Assembly: GCF_016808335.1 (NCBI RefSeq) | Contig: NC_053147.1 | Span: forward strand, 16,850,913-16,914,912 | Reading direction: 5' to 3' | From: Panicum virgatum | Lineage: Eukaryota; Streptophyta; Magnoliopsida; Poales; Poaceae | Length of the DNA: 64,000 nt | Shown here: piece after piece, positions 24,301 to 34,414 of the stretch | Numbering within the stretch: position 1 is the stretch's first letter | Layout of the letters: every line of letters begins with the position of its first letter | Position numbers and translations under genes: made by a program | The notes under the pieces: model-generated | Told to the model about the DNA's origin: nothing | Seen by the model: the letters and a program-made list of their open reading frames with translations, nothing else | Databases searched by the model: none

Positions 24301-25221
24301 CAGGACTACGAGGACTTCTAGGTGCTTCGTCTCCCAGTCGACGTCCCTGTGGCGCCCTGCTTCAGCTTCGGAGAGCTTTATTCGTATTTTGTACTTCGCT
24401 TCCGCTGTATCAGACATTTTTGTCACTATTGTAATAAATAACATTCGTATTCGCTTTATTATGTCTTTTGCGTGATATGTGCTATGATATACTGTTCATT
24501 CTGTTGTATATACGTGTGACTTGATCCTGGCACGTATATGATTGCTCGGTTTATGTTCTTTTATAAACCGGGTGTTACAGCTTCTAGAAGGGGGAAGGGG
24601 CGCTGGGTGCAGCCGGCCAGTAGGTCACGGGGGGTCGGGGTCGGTCCACGGGCAGAGACGGGGCGAGCGGGCTCGGCTGGGCGGAGCAGTGGCGTGGGCG
24701 GGGAAAGCGGGTGGAGGAGGAAGACGAGGCTCACGGTGGGCCAGCGTAGTCAGTGAGGGGAGCGGGGAGCGCGACGCAGCGCGGGCAGGTGGGCCGGGGC
24801 ATGAGCGGAGGGAGCGAGAGCGGGCCGCACGCGCGAGCTGGGCTTAGCGCCGGTTGGTGGGCCGGTGCGGAAAAGAGGTAACGAGAGAGTGGGCCGCGGG
24901 TTTGGGTTAATAGGATTGGGTTTGAATTTGCGTTTTGGGCTGGGTCCTCTATTTCTCTTTCCCTTTTCTACTCTATTTCTAAAACAAACAAACAAAGTTT
25001 GAATTCAAATACAAATTTGAATTCAAACCACACTCAAATAATTAAAACTATGCACCAGCATGAATGCAACACCAAAAAAAATTAAACCTATGATAAAATT
25101 TTAATTACTTAAGGAACAAAAATTGGTTTAAATGCAAGACTAACACATATAAACCTTAGAAAATTAAATAAAGCCAATTAAATTTATTATTAAATGCTGG
25201 AATTTAAATTAGGGTGTTACA
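18301..25221 (-). repeat. LTR of the truncated Tekay-like element, split by a solo LTR
   Basis: In minus-strand direction it starts TGTAACACCCTAATTT at 25221 and ends CCGGGTGTTACA at 18301. The stretch 21153-24579 plus one copy of GCTTC is an insertion, so the LTR itself is about 3.49 kb, a usual size for Tekay-type elements. It contains GC-rich promoter and leader DNA in its first third and AT-rich sequence towards its end. The many small ORFs in it are not genes. Confidence 0.9.
21153..24579 (+). mobile_element. Solo LTR of the same family, inserted head-on into the resident LTR
   Basis: It starts TGTAACACCCTAATTTT and ends TTATAAACCGGGTGTTACA, 3427 bp. It is flanked by GCTTC on both sides (21148-21152 and 24580-24584), a perfect 5-bp duplication. 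No internal region is present, so it is a solo LTR left by recombination. Its orientation is opposite to the LTR it interrupts; the two sequences are similar throughout (roughly 90 percent at the ends by eye, lower in the GC-rich middle). The combined 18301-25221 block is therefore a large imperfect palindrome. Confidence 0.92.
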
Positions 25222-25479
25222 CCTGTCGAAGAGTGGAGGCTTGGATCGCCCATGACGGCGCGGCACTCCACGAGCAAAGGATGCCCTCGGTTACCGCACC
25301 GAGACACGACCAAACGAAATAAGGCGATGCTGAGTCCCTAGGCGCTGAGCGGCGTAGCATCGGCTCAGGCCGACTGCCCTCGAACTGCGCGCCGCAAGGC
25401 AACCAGGGAAGGCAGGGCCAAGGCCCTGAGTGCGGGACAGTGCGATGAAAGCGCCAGCTGCCGAGCAGCAGGCGCCGTC
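25222..25479 (+). other. Tat 3' region, middle segment
   Basis: A GC-rich 258-bp island between the two inserted elements. It matches neither LTR family and has the composition of the Tat 3' region. It ends with CCGTC, the target duplicated by the next insertion. Confidence 0.65.
25475..25479. repeat. Target-site duplication CCGTC, left copy
   Basis: Directly precedes the LTR start at 25480 and is repeated at 38885-38889 directly after the other LTR. Confidence 0.95.
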
Positions 25480-28400
25480 TGAAGCGTCCCCTCATAAGAG
25501 AGAACTTAAATGTGATACAAACATCAGTCCCAGGAGGCTGATGCCACATTTATTACATCAGATGGTTCATTACCGTACAAACCTCCGAGGAGGACACTCG
25601 ATACAGATGATAATAACAAGTAACCAAGCTACGACATAACACCAGAACGCAACCCACATGGGATCTAGCTCGGGCTCAGAGTACTACGTCAGCGAAAACA
25701 TCTCGAACAGGGCCGGTTCCACAGGCAAGGTTGGGTGTAGGACGATAACCCTACTCGGCGTCGTCTGGTACGAAGTCTGGGTCTTTTTCTGTAAAAAGTA
25801 AGAATGGGGTGAGTACAAATGTACTCAGCAAGTCCAACCACACCCACGGAGGGGGTTATATCAGAATAACATGCACGGGTAAAACAAGGATAAGGTTACG
25901 GTTTAATTTGCAGAAAGCTCAATTTTATGCAGGGGTTCATTTAGCATAAAACATTTCTGAAACCAGTTTTTGTATTGAAAATCACGGAGTTTAGATTTTA
26001 AACTGCTACCGGATTCCCCGCCCGTCGTAGCACACGGCACAACTGCCGGACACAAATCCAAAACAACTCACGCTAGCCAAACCCGAAGAAACACTAGTTA
26101 TGTGACCACACCGTAACTCGCCCAATACCGTGGGCACGGCTATTCGAATAGCTTTTAACTCTGCAGAGGTGTGCAACTTTACCCACAAGCGGGTACCACA
26201 ACACGAGCACCGTAGTGTCGGTGTAGATCCCGACATAGACATTACCCACCTTAGCTAGACCTGATTCGCCATCACGGGATTCACCAAGGGGTCATCGACC
26301 TAACTCTGAGGTATAACCGGGGTATAAGTCACAATGAGCCTATCCCTTCTCCTTGGTCACCCGTTGCTCTCAGCTCTCCTGATGGCTATCACATCAACTA
26401 GTGGGGTTTATGCTAAGCCGTTGCCCATTCAACGGTCGAGTGGTTTGCACGTTAGTGGAGTTAGGTGAGATGACACACCAACTCGATCCTTAGTTGTGAC
26501 AAGATGGATATCTCCCTTCCTTGCCCTGCCCCACAGGCACGAGCACACCAAATGGCAAATCCCGCGGAAATGTCATCCATCCTGTCTAAACTCACTTTTC
26601 AAAAACACCACTTTTATCCCTTCCCACATACTCACGCATTTTATTTTATAAAACAAATAGCATCATGTGTAGAGTCCTAAGCGTTCTAATAGCGATTAAC
26701 GTCCAAGCAAAATCAGACATTAATCTAGGTGGTCAAGGAATGGTTATAACAAATCAAGGGGTGGCTATCCAACCGTGTTTTCATGCAGGCAAAACATATG
26801 CAATTTTATAAAGCAGGCCAATAGGTTATGTTTATAAAACTAGGACTGAAACATGCATCAAAGGGCGGGATTGAACTTGCCGTCTTCATAGCCTTCGGGG
26901 AGGTCCTGTCCTTCGGGCTCGGGGTCGCGGAACTGGTCCTCGTTCACCGGTCACAGTACTGCTCGTCAACGGGCTCTCCTTCGTTCACACCGTGACCTAC
27001 GACGCATACAAACAAACACACAATCAAGAAAAAGAAATAAAAGTTTTATCATCGAGCTCGAATCGGAAATAATTAATATATGGAGTTTGGAGTAATATTT
27101 TTGGGTGGTTTCTTAATGGCATGGCCGAAACTAGGTTAAGAAAGGCGTGGTAAAGTTTTAGGTCGATCCGAGGTCGTTTGGCGCATGAAATGATAGGTTA
27201 TTCAAAGGTTTAGGGGTTAAATAGGGGTCCAGGAACCTATTTGTAATTATAATTGAGAATGCAGGGGCTTGGTTTGTAATTTAGAAACTATTTGGGTTAT
27301 TCTAAAAAGGGTCAGGGGTTTATTTATAACTTTGTTTATATGGGGGGAGGGTTCATTTCGAAATATATTAAAGGGAAGGGTTTTATTTGCAAGAATGTTA
27401 AAAGGTGGAAGGGTTCTTGAGTAATTAGAGGAAGGGCCAGGGGGTTATGGGCAAAATGCTCTACCTTCTCCCTCCCCTCGCGCTGGGAAACAGGGGAGGG
27501 GGGGCGGCGCGTCGCCGGCGACGGCCCTGGGCGTCGCGACGATGCGGCACAGCGGCGACGTGACCGCTCAGGCAGGCGGTGAGCGGGGCCGGTGGTGCTG
27601 CGCGGCACTGGCGGGGCGTCAACGGCGGCGGTGGGGCGATGTGATGCGTCGAGGAGGCGGCAACCGGCGTAGGCGGCGTTGTTCGGGCGTCAACGGCGAG
27701 CTGTGGCGAGGCGAGTGCTGGCGATGCAACGCCTCGGGCAGGCGGTGCTGTGCGGCGTCAACGGCGGCAGTGGGCGGGGTCGGGGCAATGGCGAGCGGGG
27801 CCGGGCGGCCGGCGAGCGGCGTGGCCACGCGGGTGCGTGTGCACGGAGGCAGTGAGTGGCACAGGGAGGTGGTGCTGGCGCGGGCCGGCGTGCGCGCGTG
27901 GCGCAGCTCGGCCCGGCGCGTGCGTGCGGGCAGGCGGCGGTGCAGAGCGCCAGCGGCGGCTTGGCGCGGTGGGTGCGCATGAGCAAGGTCGCGGCGTGGC
28001 GTGGGCACGTGAGGCTGGTCGGGGTGCACGGCCAGGAGAGGCTTGCAGGGCGGGTGGTGGCCGAGCGGCACTCGGGCCGGCGGTCGCGAGCAGAGCAGGG
28101 GGAGGAGCCGGGTCGGGCGGCGCTCGGGAGCAGAGAAAGAGGAGGGAAGGGCCGAGCGTGCGGGGAAGGAGAGAGGAGAGGAAAAAGAAAGAAAAGAAGA
28201 AAAAAGAGAAAAGAAAAAGAAAAGAAGGGGGGAGAGAGAGAAGGGAAAGAAGAGAGAGGGAGAGAGATTCGCGCCGAAAACACGGCGCTCGGTCGGCCAC
28301 GCGCGGCGCCGGGCACGCGTGAGCGCGACGCGCGGGTCAAGGAAGAATAGGGCGGTGGATTTGGTTGTCGGGGTCGGGTCTATTAGGGATCGGGAGATCG

Positions 28401-28527
28401 GGCGGAACAGGGAAAGTTCCCGAAATATTAGGGTTAGGTTTTTAGGAAAAACTTGAGCTCTACGACAAAACTCGATTTTGAAACTAAATAGCGTACGAAT
28501 CAACTTAGCGGATTTTGGGATGTTACA
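25480..28527 (-). repeat. 3' LTR of the chromovirus (3048 bp)
   Basis: Downstream LTR in element orientation. Against its partner it lacks about 470 bp (partner 37416-37893, here collapsed to about 10 bp near 27531). It has about 63 bp that the partner lacks (around 27310-27375). It includes a GC-rich stretch (27480-28130) and a purine-rich run (28130-28270). Gag-pol ends inside this LTR with TGA at 28500-28502. Confidence 0.92.
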
Positions 28528-28985
28528 AACCTACCCCACTTAAAATGAATCTCGTCCTCGAGATTCGACTGGTCCCTAAACAGGTGGGGAAACTCCTTCT
28601 TTAGAGCGTCTTCGCGTTCCCACGTAGCTTCTTGCACTCCGTGTCTGCTCCACTAGACTCTGCATATCCGTACTTCGGAGTTTCTGGTCTTCCTGGTGAC
28701 AGTGTCTAGAATCTTAACTGGTACTTCCTGGTATCGCAAGTCTGGCTGCAGATCTATTGTTTCAACTGGCACGTGTTCTGCTTCGGGTACCCTCAAACAC
28801 CTTCTTAATTGTGAGATGTGGAACACCGGGTGTATATCCGACATTTCTCCTGGTAGCTCTAGGCGGTATGCGTAGCTCCAACTTTCTTCAAAACTCGGTA
28901 CGGTCCAATGTATCGGGGGGGGGCAATTTTCCTTGTACCTGGAATCTTCGGGTTCCTCGAATGGGCGACACCTTGAGATACACAA
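28500..28985 (-). pseudogene. Integrase C-terminus and chromodomain of the chromovirus
   Basis: This is the continuation of pol after a frameshift in a G/C homopolymer (about 28914-28922). It opens near the YRLELPGEMSDIHPVFHISQLRRC motif, the conserved tail after chromovirus integrase, then reads PVKILDTVTRKTRNSEVRICRV. A TAG at 28653-28655 interrupts the chromodomain. The frame continues with SRHGVQEATWEREDALKK and ends at TGA 28500-28502 inside the LTR. From family knowledge the chromodomain tethers integration complexes to modified histones. The aromatic and acidic positions around the W-x-R/E-x-E-D core are visible. The stop removes the core half. Confidence 0.85.
28528..28543 (-). other. 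Polypurine tract of the chromovirus
   Basis: Minus strand AAGTGGGGTAGGTT abuts the 3' LTR, as needed for the primer of plus-strand DNA synthesis. Confidence 0.85.
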
Positions 28986-30420
28986 AATCTCCTGGGTTGA
29001 AATTTATTTCCCGTCTTTTCTTGTCAGCGTAGCTCTTCTGTCGGGACTGGGCTGCTTTTAGCTTTTCTCTAATCTCAGCAACTCTTTCTTCTACTTCTTT
29101 TATGAGTGCGGGCCCGACTAGGGCACGTTCTCCAACTTCTGACCACATCAGCGGTGTTCTGCACTTCCTTCCATAGAGGGCTTTGAACGGTGACATGCCT
29201 AAACTTGCTTGGTACCCGTTGTTGTATGAGAACTCGGCATAGGGTAAACTCTGCTCCCAATCTTTGCCATAAGTGAGGACACATGCTCTCAGCATATCTT
29301 CCGTAATCTGGTTTACCCTTTCTGTCTGGCCATCTGTCTGCGGGTGATAAGCGGAGCTAAAATCTAACTTGGTGCCCATGACTTTATGCAGACTTTTCCA
29401 AAATCTAGAGGTGAACTGGATCCCTCTATCTGAAACAATTCGGCTGGGCACACCGTGCAATTTCATTATGTTTTCCACATAGAGCTTGGCTAGCTTTTCA
29501 CCGCCGTAGTTGGTTCGTACGGGTATGAAATGAGCTGATTTAGTAAGTTGATCCACTATTACCCATATGGAGTCGTGCCCTTTCTGAGTCCTGGGCAAAC
29601 CTACTACAAAATCCATTCCTACCTCGTCCCATTTCCAAACCGGGATGGGTAAGGGTTGCAATAACCCTGCTGGTTTCTGATGTTCGGCCTTGATCCTTTG
29701 ACAAGTATCGCACCGGGCGACAAATCGTGCAATATCCGCCTTCATCCTATTCCACCAATATTTTTGTTTTAAGTCCATATACATTTTGGTGGATCCTGGG
29801 TGAATGGAATATGCCGAGTTGTGAGCTTCATCCATGATCATTTGCCTGAAGTCTCCTTTCTGGGATACACAAATTCTATCTTTATACCATAGGGTTCCCT
29901 TATTATCCACTCTAAAATCTGGTGCCTTATTTTCTCCAGTCTGCCTCCGAATTTCCATCAGCCCCTTATCCGAACTTTGTGCCTTTCGGATTCTGTCTTC
30001 TAGCGTGGATTGAACGTTCAGTACTTGGCTGGAACCGCGAGGAACAATGTGTACATTTAATCGTGCCATTTCCTCTCGGAGATGATCATCCTTGGGTCCA
30101 TAGGATTTCTGACTTAGGGCATCGGCTACTACGTTTGCTTTCCCCGGGTGGTAATGGATTTCTAAGTTATAATCTTTAACCAATTCCAGCCATCTTCTCT
30201 GCCTTAGGTTCAGATCTGGCTGGGTGAAGATGTATTTCAGGCTCTTATGGTCAGTATAGATTTCGCACTTATTCCCGATCAAGTAATGCCTCCAAATTTT
30301 AAGAGTGTGCACTATGGCTGCAAGTTCCAAATCATGGGTCGGATAGTTCTGCTCAAGAGACCTGAGCTGGCGGGAAGCATATGCAACGACTTTCCCGTCT
30401 TGCATCAGTACACAGCCCAA
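28888..30420 (-). CDS. Chromovirus RNase H (C-terminal half) and integrase
   Basis: A 510-codon open frame. Residues 1-100 finish RNase H ([18 protein letters not shown], then [13 protein letters not shown] and [12 protein letters not shown]). The integrase zinc domain shows H and H in the [11 protein letters not shown] region and CDTCQR; the catalytic core shows [10 protein letters not shown] (D), [14 protein letters not shown] (D) and [13 protein letters not shown] (E), all intact. The first in-frame ATG is arbitrary: the frame continues upstream through TGA 30427-30429. It ends by frameshift in a G/C run near 28918, where the YIGPYR-type motif would be. Catalytic residues are preserved, so damage may be recent. 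Confidence 0.92.
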   Translation of the reverse strand: MGCVLMQDGKVVAYASRQLRSLEQNYPTHDLELAAIVHTLKIWRHYLIGNKCEIYTDHKSLKYIFTQPDLNLRQRRWLELVKDYNLEIHYHPGKANVVADALSQKSYGPKDDHLREEMARLNVHIVPRGSSQVLNVQSTLEDRIRKAQSSDKGLMEIRRQTGENKAPDFRVDNKGTLWYKDRICVSQKGDFRQMIMDEAHNSAYSIHPGSTKMYMDLKQKYWWNRMKADIARFVARCDTCQRIKAEHQKPAGLLQPLPIPVWKWDEVGMDFVVGLPRTQKGHDSIWVIVDQLTKSAHFIPVRTNYGGEKLAKLYVENIMKLHGVPSRIVSDRGIQFTSRFWKSLHKVMGTKLDFSSAYHPQTDGQTERVNQITEDMLRACVLTYGKDWEQSLPYAEFSYNNGYQASLGMSPFKALYGRKCRTPLMWSEVGERALVGPALIKEVEERVAEIREKLKAAQSRQKSYADKKRREINFNPGDFVYLKVSPIRGTRRFQVQGKLPPPDTLDRTEF

Positions 30421-30429
30421 TCCTTGTCA

Positions 30430-31722
30430 GGATGCATCACAATAGATGACAAAATCCCGATGAATATCTGGTAGGATCAGTACTGGAGCGGTAGTCAATC
30501 TTCGCTTCAGTTCCTAGAAACTCCTTTCACATGACTCTGTCCAGGTGAATTTCTTCTCCTTCTTGAGCAGCTCTGTCATGGGTCGGGCTATCTTGAAAAA
30601 TCCTTCAATGAATCTCCGATAATACACAGCTAATCCAAGAAAACTTCTGATCTCACTGACATTGGTCGGTTGCTGCCAGTTGGACACTGCTTCGACCTTC
30701 TCGGGGTCCACTGCTACCCCTTCCACGGTCAGAATATGACCAAGGAAGGCTACTTTCTCTAGCCAGAACTCACACTTGCTAAATTTGGCGTATAGCCTAT
30801 GCACTCTCAGTTTTTCCAAAACCACCCTCTGGTGCTGCTCGTGCTCCTGAATGCTCTTCGAGTAAATAAGTATGTCGTCAATGAAGACCATGACAAACTT
30901 ATCTAACTTGTCCATAAACACCTTGTTCATGAGGTTCATAAAATAAGCAGGTGTATTTGTCAATCCAAAAGACATCACGGTGAACTCAAATTGCCCGTAT
31001 CGGGTGACAAAGGCTATCTTCGGGATATCGCTTTCCCTAATCTTGAGCTAAAAATATCCAGACCTCATATCAATCTTGGAAAAGTACTTGGCCCCTTTTA
31101 ACTGATCAAAAAGGTCATCGATCCTGGGAAGGGGGTACTTGTTCTTGATAGTGACTTCGTTTAGTGCCCGGTAATCTACACACAACCTCATACTTCCATC
31201 CTTCTTCTTGACAAATAGAACCGGGGCTCCCCAAGGAGACGAACTTGGCCTGATGAAGCCAATTCGTTGTAGTTCTTCCAGTTGTTTCTTCAATTCAGCT
31301 AACTCCGAGGCTGCCATCCTATAGGGTCTCTTGGCTATAGGGGCGGTTCCAGGGACAAGGTCGATAACAAACTCTACATCCCTATCTGGTGGCATACCAG
31401 GAAGTTCTTCAGGGAAGACATCTGGGTACTCATTCACTACTAGGACTTCTTCCAAGGACTTGGCTTCCATGCTAAATACCATTGGATTTGATCCACTTTC
31501 CCGGGTATAGCAGGTCACTCGTACTCCTTCTGGATTTGTTAGGTGTACCACTTTGTCAGTACAGCCTATGAGACCATTATGTCGGCTTAACCAATCCATT
31601 CCAAGGATCACGTCTATCCCTTCTGACTTAAGTACCACTAGGTCTGCTAGAAATTCTACCCCACTTAAATTGATCCTTACCCGTAGACAACCCAGTTGAC
31701 ACCTGATGTCACCTCCGGGTGT
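30430..31722 (-). pseudogene. Chromovirus protease end, reverse transcriptase and start of RNase H
   Basis: One frame joins gag to pol. Motifs in order are [13 protein letters not shown] (end of protease), [59 protein letters not shown], the catalytic [10 protein letters not shown], then YCDAS at the start of RNase H. The frame is kept throughout, broken only by TGA 31723-31725, TAG 31048-31050, TAG 30514-30516 and TGA 30427-30429. Each fits a CGA-to-TGA or CAG-to-TAG change against what the family carries at that site. It would copy the element RNA; the stops should prevent full-length Gag-Pol. Confidence 0.9.
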
Positions 31723-32880
31723 TCAGGTTAATAGGGGTGTTTTTAGTAGTACTGTAGGTATTTTATGTTTCTCCACAAAACTTGAGGATATGAATGAGTG
31801 TGATGCTCCAGAATCAAACAGTACTGTTGCGAGGGTTGAGCTGACTAGGTACTCACCGAGTACTATGCCCTGAGCTCCCTGAGCTTCCTGTGCGTCGATG
31901 TGGTTGACGCGGGCTCGTCCAAACGACTGCTGAGGCTGCCTCATCTGTTGACTGTTGTTGTTGGCGTTGCTGTTGTTGCGGATGGGCACCTGGTTAGCAC
32001 CAGTCAGGACTGGCTTTGGTCCGTTCACCGTGTTGGAGAAGGCTGACGTAGCGGGCTTGTTCTTGGCATAGGGGCAGTCGGCGATGAAATGTCCCATCTC
32101 TCGGCAGTTGAAGCAGGCCCTCACATTGCTGTTGTTGGTGGTGACCTGGCTTGCATTACTCTGCGGGGCCCTCATGGTGTTCTGGCTTCTGAGCTGGTTG
32201 TTAGGGGCCCGTGGTCCTGTCACTTGAGACTGAGCTCTATACTGCATTGGGGCTTGGGACCTTGGTGCGTTGTAGCTGAAGCTTCTGGGCTTCTGGAGAC
32301 GATCCTGCTGGCGTGACTTGCTCTCCAGGAACTTGCGCTTGTTATCCTTTCTTTCATCAATCTTGGCCTTCTCTGTGAGGATTGCCTTGTTCATCAAGGT
32401 GTTGAAGTCAGGATAGATCTGAGGGGTGAGCAGGGTCCTAAGTTCTGGGTTTAGTCCCTTCTTGAACATATCCTGCTTCTTCTCGTCGTCGTTCACTTCT
32501 TCTGGTGCATAGCGAGCCAGTTCCATAAATTGGTGAGTATACTCTTCCACCGACATACTCCCCTGCTGTAGTGCGCGGAATTCATCTGCCTTGCACTTCA
32601 TGGTGGCCGAGGGGATGTGATAACGGCGGAACTCCTTCACGAATTCATTCCAAGTGATGGTGGAGGCATCTTTGGCAGCATCGCTGTAATTCTCCCACCA
32701 GGCTAAGGCAGACCCGGTGAGTTGATGTGCTGCCAGCAGAACTTTATCTCGATCCTGACACTCGAACGGCTCAAGCCTCCTCTGGATCACACGTAGCCAG
32801 TCATCTGCATCTAAAGGGTTGCTGGATCCAGCATAGGTGGGCGGCTTAGTCCTCAGGAAAGCTGTCAGCTTGTCATTCAT
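31723..32880 (-). CDS. Chromovirus gag and start of protease
   Basis: ATG at 32880 gives 385 codons. Residues 20-170 are the retrotransposon gag (capsid) domain: ADDWLRVIQRRLEPFEC, LTGSALAWWENY, then the EEYTHQFMELARYAPEEV motif. A Gln/Asn-rich linker follows, then a CCHC zinc knuckle CFNCREMGHFIADCP near residue 265. The aspartic protease active site appears as VLFDSGASHSFIS near residue 355. A TGA at 31723-31725 ends the ORF inside protease, but the same frame continues. Upstream, 32881-33120 reads as a Pro-rich N-terminal extension in the same frame, broken by a TAG just before this ATG. The original start was therefore probably further upstream, perhaps reached by splicing. Confidence 0.9.
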   Translation of the reverse strand: MNDKLTAFLRTKPPTYAGSSNPLDADDWLRVIQRRLEPFECQDRDKVLLAAHQLTGSALAWWENYSDAAKDASTITWNEFVKEFRRYHIPSATMKCKADEFRALQQGSMSVEEYTHQFMELARYAPEEVNDDEKKQDMFKKGLNPELRTLLTPQIYPDFNTLMNKAILTEKAKIDERKDNKRKFLESKSRQQDRLQKPRSFSYNAPRSQAPMQYRAQSQVTGPRAPNNQLRSQNTMRAPQSNASQVTTNNSNVRACFNCREMGHFIADCPYAKNKPATSAFSNTVNGPKPVLTGANQVPIRNNSNANNNSQQMRQPQQSFGRARVNHIDAQEAQGAQGIVLGEYLVSSTLATVLFDSGASHSFISSSFVEKHKIPTVLLKTPLLT

Positions 32881-33379
32881 GGTTTGTCCTCGTGGCTACC
32901 TATTGACAAGGGCATTGGCCAGTGTTTCTAGGATGAGGGTCTGATTGTGGATTATTTGTGCCAGGTCCGTGAAGGGTGGTGGTGGCGGTAGTGGCGCATC
33001 ATTATTTTCTCCTCTGCCCTGGCTCACTTCTTGTTCTACGGGCGGAGGGTTCTGCTCAAGAGGCGGTGCTCCTGCATCAGCGGCTGGAGGGAAACCACCT
33101 GCAGATCGAGTGGATTGGGACTAAGATTAGGTAATGTTTAAGTTGTTTAACTCGTATTTTTGAAAAGACAGTATCTATCTACTGCCGATAAGCACACAAC
33201 TAACAAGCACACAACATACCAAACAACAAGCACAACAACTTTATTACTGCAAGGGAGGGTACAACACGGGGCAAGGCCAAACGCGTACTACACGTCCGGG
33301 TACACAACTTCAAAAGAAAAAGGGGAATACAAATCTTCTTCGGACCACACGGCTTCATCCCTCGACGGTCGCTAGCTTT

Positions 33380-34266
33380 TTAGGCAAACTCATTGGCTTG
33401 AGTGGGTTCTTCCCTTGGAAGGGAACTCACGTCTTCCGGGGGAATGAGTGGTCCTTGCTCGCCGTCCTCTAGATCTCCGTTTTCCCTGGGTTGCGTAGTG
33501 GCTTCTCTTGCGGCGGCGGCCGTAAATCTTCCAGGGTTCTCGGGTGGGGCTTGTGGGTTTCCAAAGAGTGGTCCCCATCCTATGACAGGCGTTCCGAGCA
33601 GAACATGGTCTTCTCCTATTGCCGGGACTGGGGTCCCACTTCTAGCCCATTCCTGCATACGCCGGTCCTGGGCTTGCCTGAGGCTCTCCTGGGCAACTGC
33701 TTCACTGCTAACCGCGGCTGCGGCTCTTGCCTCGGCTTGGACTGCTCGGATCTATTGCAGTCTTACCGCGAGCTCTACTTGCTCGGCTCGATGGGTCTGT
33801 TCCCTCAGCAAGTTGGCCTGCTCGTCAAAGAGCTGATCTAAGGAGGCTAGGTAGGTAGCCACTTGGTACAGGAGGCCTTCTTCATGGCGGCGCCGTTCTT
33901 GGCTTCTCATTCGAGCTTCCCAAACTGGGGTTCTGACGGCCGGCGGAAAGAACCTCATTAGTGTGGGGGCGAGGTGTCTTTCGAAAATCTGGCACAGGTA
34001 ATGGAGTGCTTTCCTGACGGCTAAGGGATAGGTGTCCTGGTGCCTAAACCCTGTAGCGGTCACTCGCCATGACTGGATGTCGGGGTAGCGGTCACTTCTG
34101 GCGATGACTAGGATCACCCTGCAGCGGAGAGTGCCATGATGCTCGTACTCTCTGCTGTAGTACCTTGGGCGTTCCGTGACGCCAAGGCTTTCCAGGGCAT
34201 TGATCAAGAGGCTGGGGAAGCCAGTGCAGCTTGGCAGTCGCCCTGGGTCCATCCTTCCTCAGCCAT
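33380..34266 (-). pseudogene. Pre-gag ORF copy 2 (unknown function, coiled coil)
   Basis: Starts at ATG 34266 (MAEEGW...) directly after TTTTCAG, shifts frame by one base before 34252, then reads collinearly to TAA at 33380 with a TAG at 33752-33754. It shares with copy 1 the order GTLRC...VARSxRYPD, DTYxxAxRKAL, FFPP and a C-terminal coiled coil with EQxxLxxQxHRAE. After these its tail is Pro/Glu-rich (GWGPLFGNPQAPPENPG). TTGCAGTAATAAAG lies about 130 bp after the stop, like a poly(A) signal. I do not recognise a named domain. Position between primer site and gag, on the same strand, means it would be on the genomic RNA. Confidence 0.7.
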
Positions 34267-34414
34267 CTGAAAACAAAGATAGGGTGAAGAACTTGCACAA
34301 ATATTTGAGGTACACAAGGGAGCAGATGATATTTATTATTGCAACATGGTGGGATACAGACTTTATGGGTACACAATTATTAGAGCAGAGGTCCTAGCTT
34401 AAAGGCTACTCCTA

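Larger units (their letters stand above)
16719..25221 (-). mobile_element. Truncated Tekay-like chromovirus (gypsy), minus strand
   Basis: Minus-strand order is LTR (25221 down to 18301, interrupted by a solo LTR), primer site, then directly the end of protease, reverse transcriptase and RNase H, stopping abruptly near 16719. Gag and most of protease are missing between primer site and RT. Integrase and the other LTR are missing downstream. No 5-bp duplication can be found: CACTC at 18296-18300 is internal to the element, and CCTGT follows the LTR at 25222. It inserted into the 3' region of the Tat element. Right-hand Tat sequence resumes at 25222. Confidence 0.85.

Noticed and set aside
16147..25227. 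CCTGTC at 16151 and 25222 as target duplication of the truncated Tekay-like element
   Set aside because: The left copy is some 570 bp from the end of recognisable Tekay sequence and no LTR abuts it, so the match is probably chance.
27619..28503. Long minus-strand ORFs (294 and 216 codons) in the chromovirus LTR
   Set aside because: They lie within an LTR, recur as shortened versions in the partner LTR, and consist of Arg/Pro/Ser runs from GC-rich and purine-rich tracts.
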